Below, piece after piece: positions 51,955-52,689 of a stretch of 52,689 bases of DNA (the first letter of the stretch is position 1; each line of letters starts with the position of its first letter). Source of the stretch: an uncultured Clostridia bacterium (GTDB lineage Bacteria; Bacillota; Clostridia; Oscillospirales; JAAYOS01); contig CALXFK010000016.1 of the NCBI GenBank assembly GCA_944387575.1, positions 1-52,689 on the forward strand, in the 5' to 3' direction. The position numbers were made by a program, and so were the translations under genes. Under the pieces are notes generated by a model that was not told the origin of the DNA, made no database searches, and saw nothing but the letters and a program-made list of their open reading frames with translations.

Positions 51955-52689
51955 TTACGCCTCCTTCCTGGGTTCGCTCGACTCGTCGGTCAGCGACATG
52001 AATATGTCCTCAAGCGACATGTCCTGCGGACGCATCATAAGGATCGGGTATCCGGCTGCCGCGAGTGCACGGAACATTGGCTTGCGCACGTCCACATCTA
52101 CGGCAGACTCGACAAGAAGGTCGCACGCGCCCTTTTCCCGGTCCACAAGAGCGGTGACTATACGGACCCCATCCACCGAACGAATGGTACTCATGACCGA
52201 GCTCTTCGGTCCTGCGACGCGCATGGCGAGCTTGTGTTCGCCGGAGACGCTGGCGGAGAGATGCTCCGGAGCGTCGTCCGCGACTATGCGCCCATCCTTT
52301 ATGACGAGCACGCGCTCGCAGATCGCCTCCACCTCCGGGAGTATGTGAGTGGAGAGAATGATCGTGCGTTTACGCCCGAGATCCTTTATCAGCGACCGGA
52401 TTTCAACGATCTGTCGCGGGTCGAGACCGACGGTGGGCTCGTCCAGAATAAGGACGTCCGGGTCGCCGATGAGCGACTGCGCAAGACCGACACGCTGCCG
52501 GTATCCCTTTGAAAGGTTGCGGATGACACGACCGTACACATCGGTAATGCCGGTGAGCTCGCATATCTCGGAGATATGGCTCGCGCGGTGTTTCACGCGG
52601 TTTTTGGGTCGCTTCAGCTCGTAGACACAGCCAAGATACTCCTTGACAGTCCTGTCCAGATAGAGCGGAGGAAGCTCGGGAAGGTACCC
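51955..52689 (-). CDS. GldA-like ABC transporter ATP-binding protein, partial at window edge
   Basis: The frame is open through the last base, and the 31 codons before the first possible GTG also match the family (GYLPELPPLYLDRTVKEYL). The gene therefore starts beyond the window and Walker A is not visible. Present are the signature LSKGYRQRVGLAQ, Walker B VLILDEPTVGLDP and the H-loop STHILPEVE. A C-terminal ~90-residue domain (HKLAMRVAGPKSSVM...DIFMSLTDE) is typical of GldA/NosF-type ATPases. It powers the permease, GldG-like and DUF4340 proteins encoded after it. At least 244 residues are in the window. Confidence 0.92.
   Translation of the reverse strand, partial: GYLPELPPLYLDRTVKEYLGCVYELKRPKNRVKHRASHISEICELTGITDVYGRVIRNLSKGYRQRVGLAQSLIGDPDVLILDEPTVGLDPRQIVEIRSLIKDLGRKRTIILSTHILPEVEAICERVLVIKDGRIVADDAPEHLSASVSGEHKLAMRVAGPKSSVMSTIRSVDGVRIVTALVDREKGACDLLVESAVDVDVRKPMFRALAAAGYPILMMRPQDMSLEDIFMSLTDESSEPRKEA

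Overview
The window looks like chromosomal DNA from an anaerobic, probably endospore-forming member of the Clostridia (Oscillospirales-like). The reasons are the gene set (noc plus parA/parB with Firmicutes-type parS sites, RNase J, RNase Y, remB, a SleB-type cortex-lytic hydrolase, a CIRCE element), a GC-rich coding style with Shine-Dalgarno starts, and an [FeFe]-hydrogenase homologue. The species cannot be named from the sequence. No rRNA, tRNA, CRISPR array, insertion sequence or phage gene was seen.

Layout. Positions 1-9.9 kb (+): 3' part of mnmG, rsmG, noc, parA, parB, a membrane coiled-coil protein, serS, mnmE and a group B-like [FeFe]-hydrogenase, with three parS sites (one inside mnmG). 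Positions 9.9-18.5 kb (-): a response regulator/histidine kinase pair, then a folT-like ECF substrate-binding protein with dnaA, then rnj, ychF and an acyltransferase-like membrane protein. Positions 18.6-24.8 kb (+): a glmU homologue with a degenerate uridylyltransferase half, pth, mfd and a queG-like gene. Positions 24.76-25.18 kb: a non-coding, AT-rich stretch with repeated TTTTCCACA motifs. Hand-counted sample lines show C>G to its left and G>C to its right, so this is the best oriC candidate. Positions 25.2-32.4 kb (+): dnaN, recF, remB, gyrB and gyrA, without yaaA.

Positions 32.4-41.1 kb hold single-gene units with well-formed promoters: degV, a 68-aa membrane protein, rny with a long structured leader, sleB, CIRCE-controlled htpG, a MATE transporter and a DUF2461 protein. 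Positions 41.1-46.8 kb hold a PucR-type regulator. Downstream of it is a 512-aa protein carrying the GGADGPT motif of Na+-pumping decarboxylase beta subunits, and divergent from it is a 958-aa double alpha/beta-hydrolase fusion. Positions 46.9-48.1 kb form an AT-richer flavin reductase/HxlR pair that looks imported. Positions 48.2 kb to the end (-) carry a GldA/F/G-type ABC operon with a DUF4340 protein; its ATPase runs off the edge.

The genes centre on replication initiation (dnaA, dnaN, recF, gyrAB), origin segregation (noc, parA, parB, parS), tRNA modification and translation (mnmG, mnmE, serS, pth, queG-like) and RNA decay (rnj, rny). The most unusual points are: dnaA lies about 9.6 kb from dnaN on the opposite strand and has a changed DNA-recognition signature, next to a candidate origin with TTTTCCACA rather than TTATCCACA boxes; the GlmU homologue has lost its pyrophosphorylase motif; and a decarboxylase-type GGADGPT motif sits inside a soluble-looking protein.
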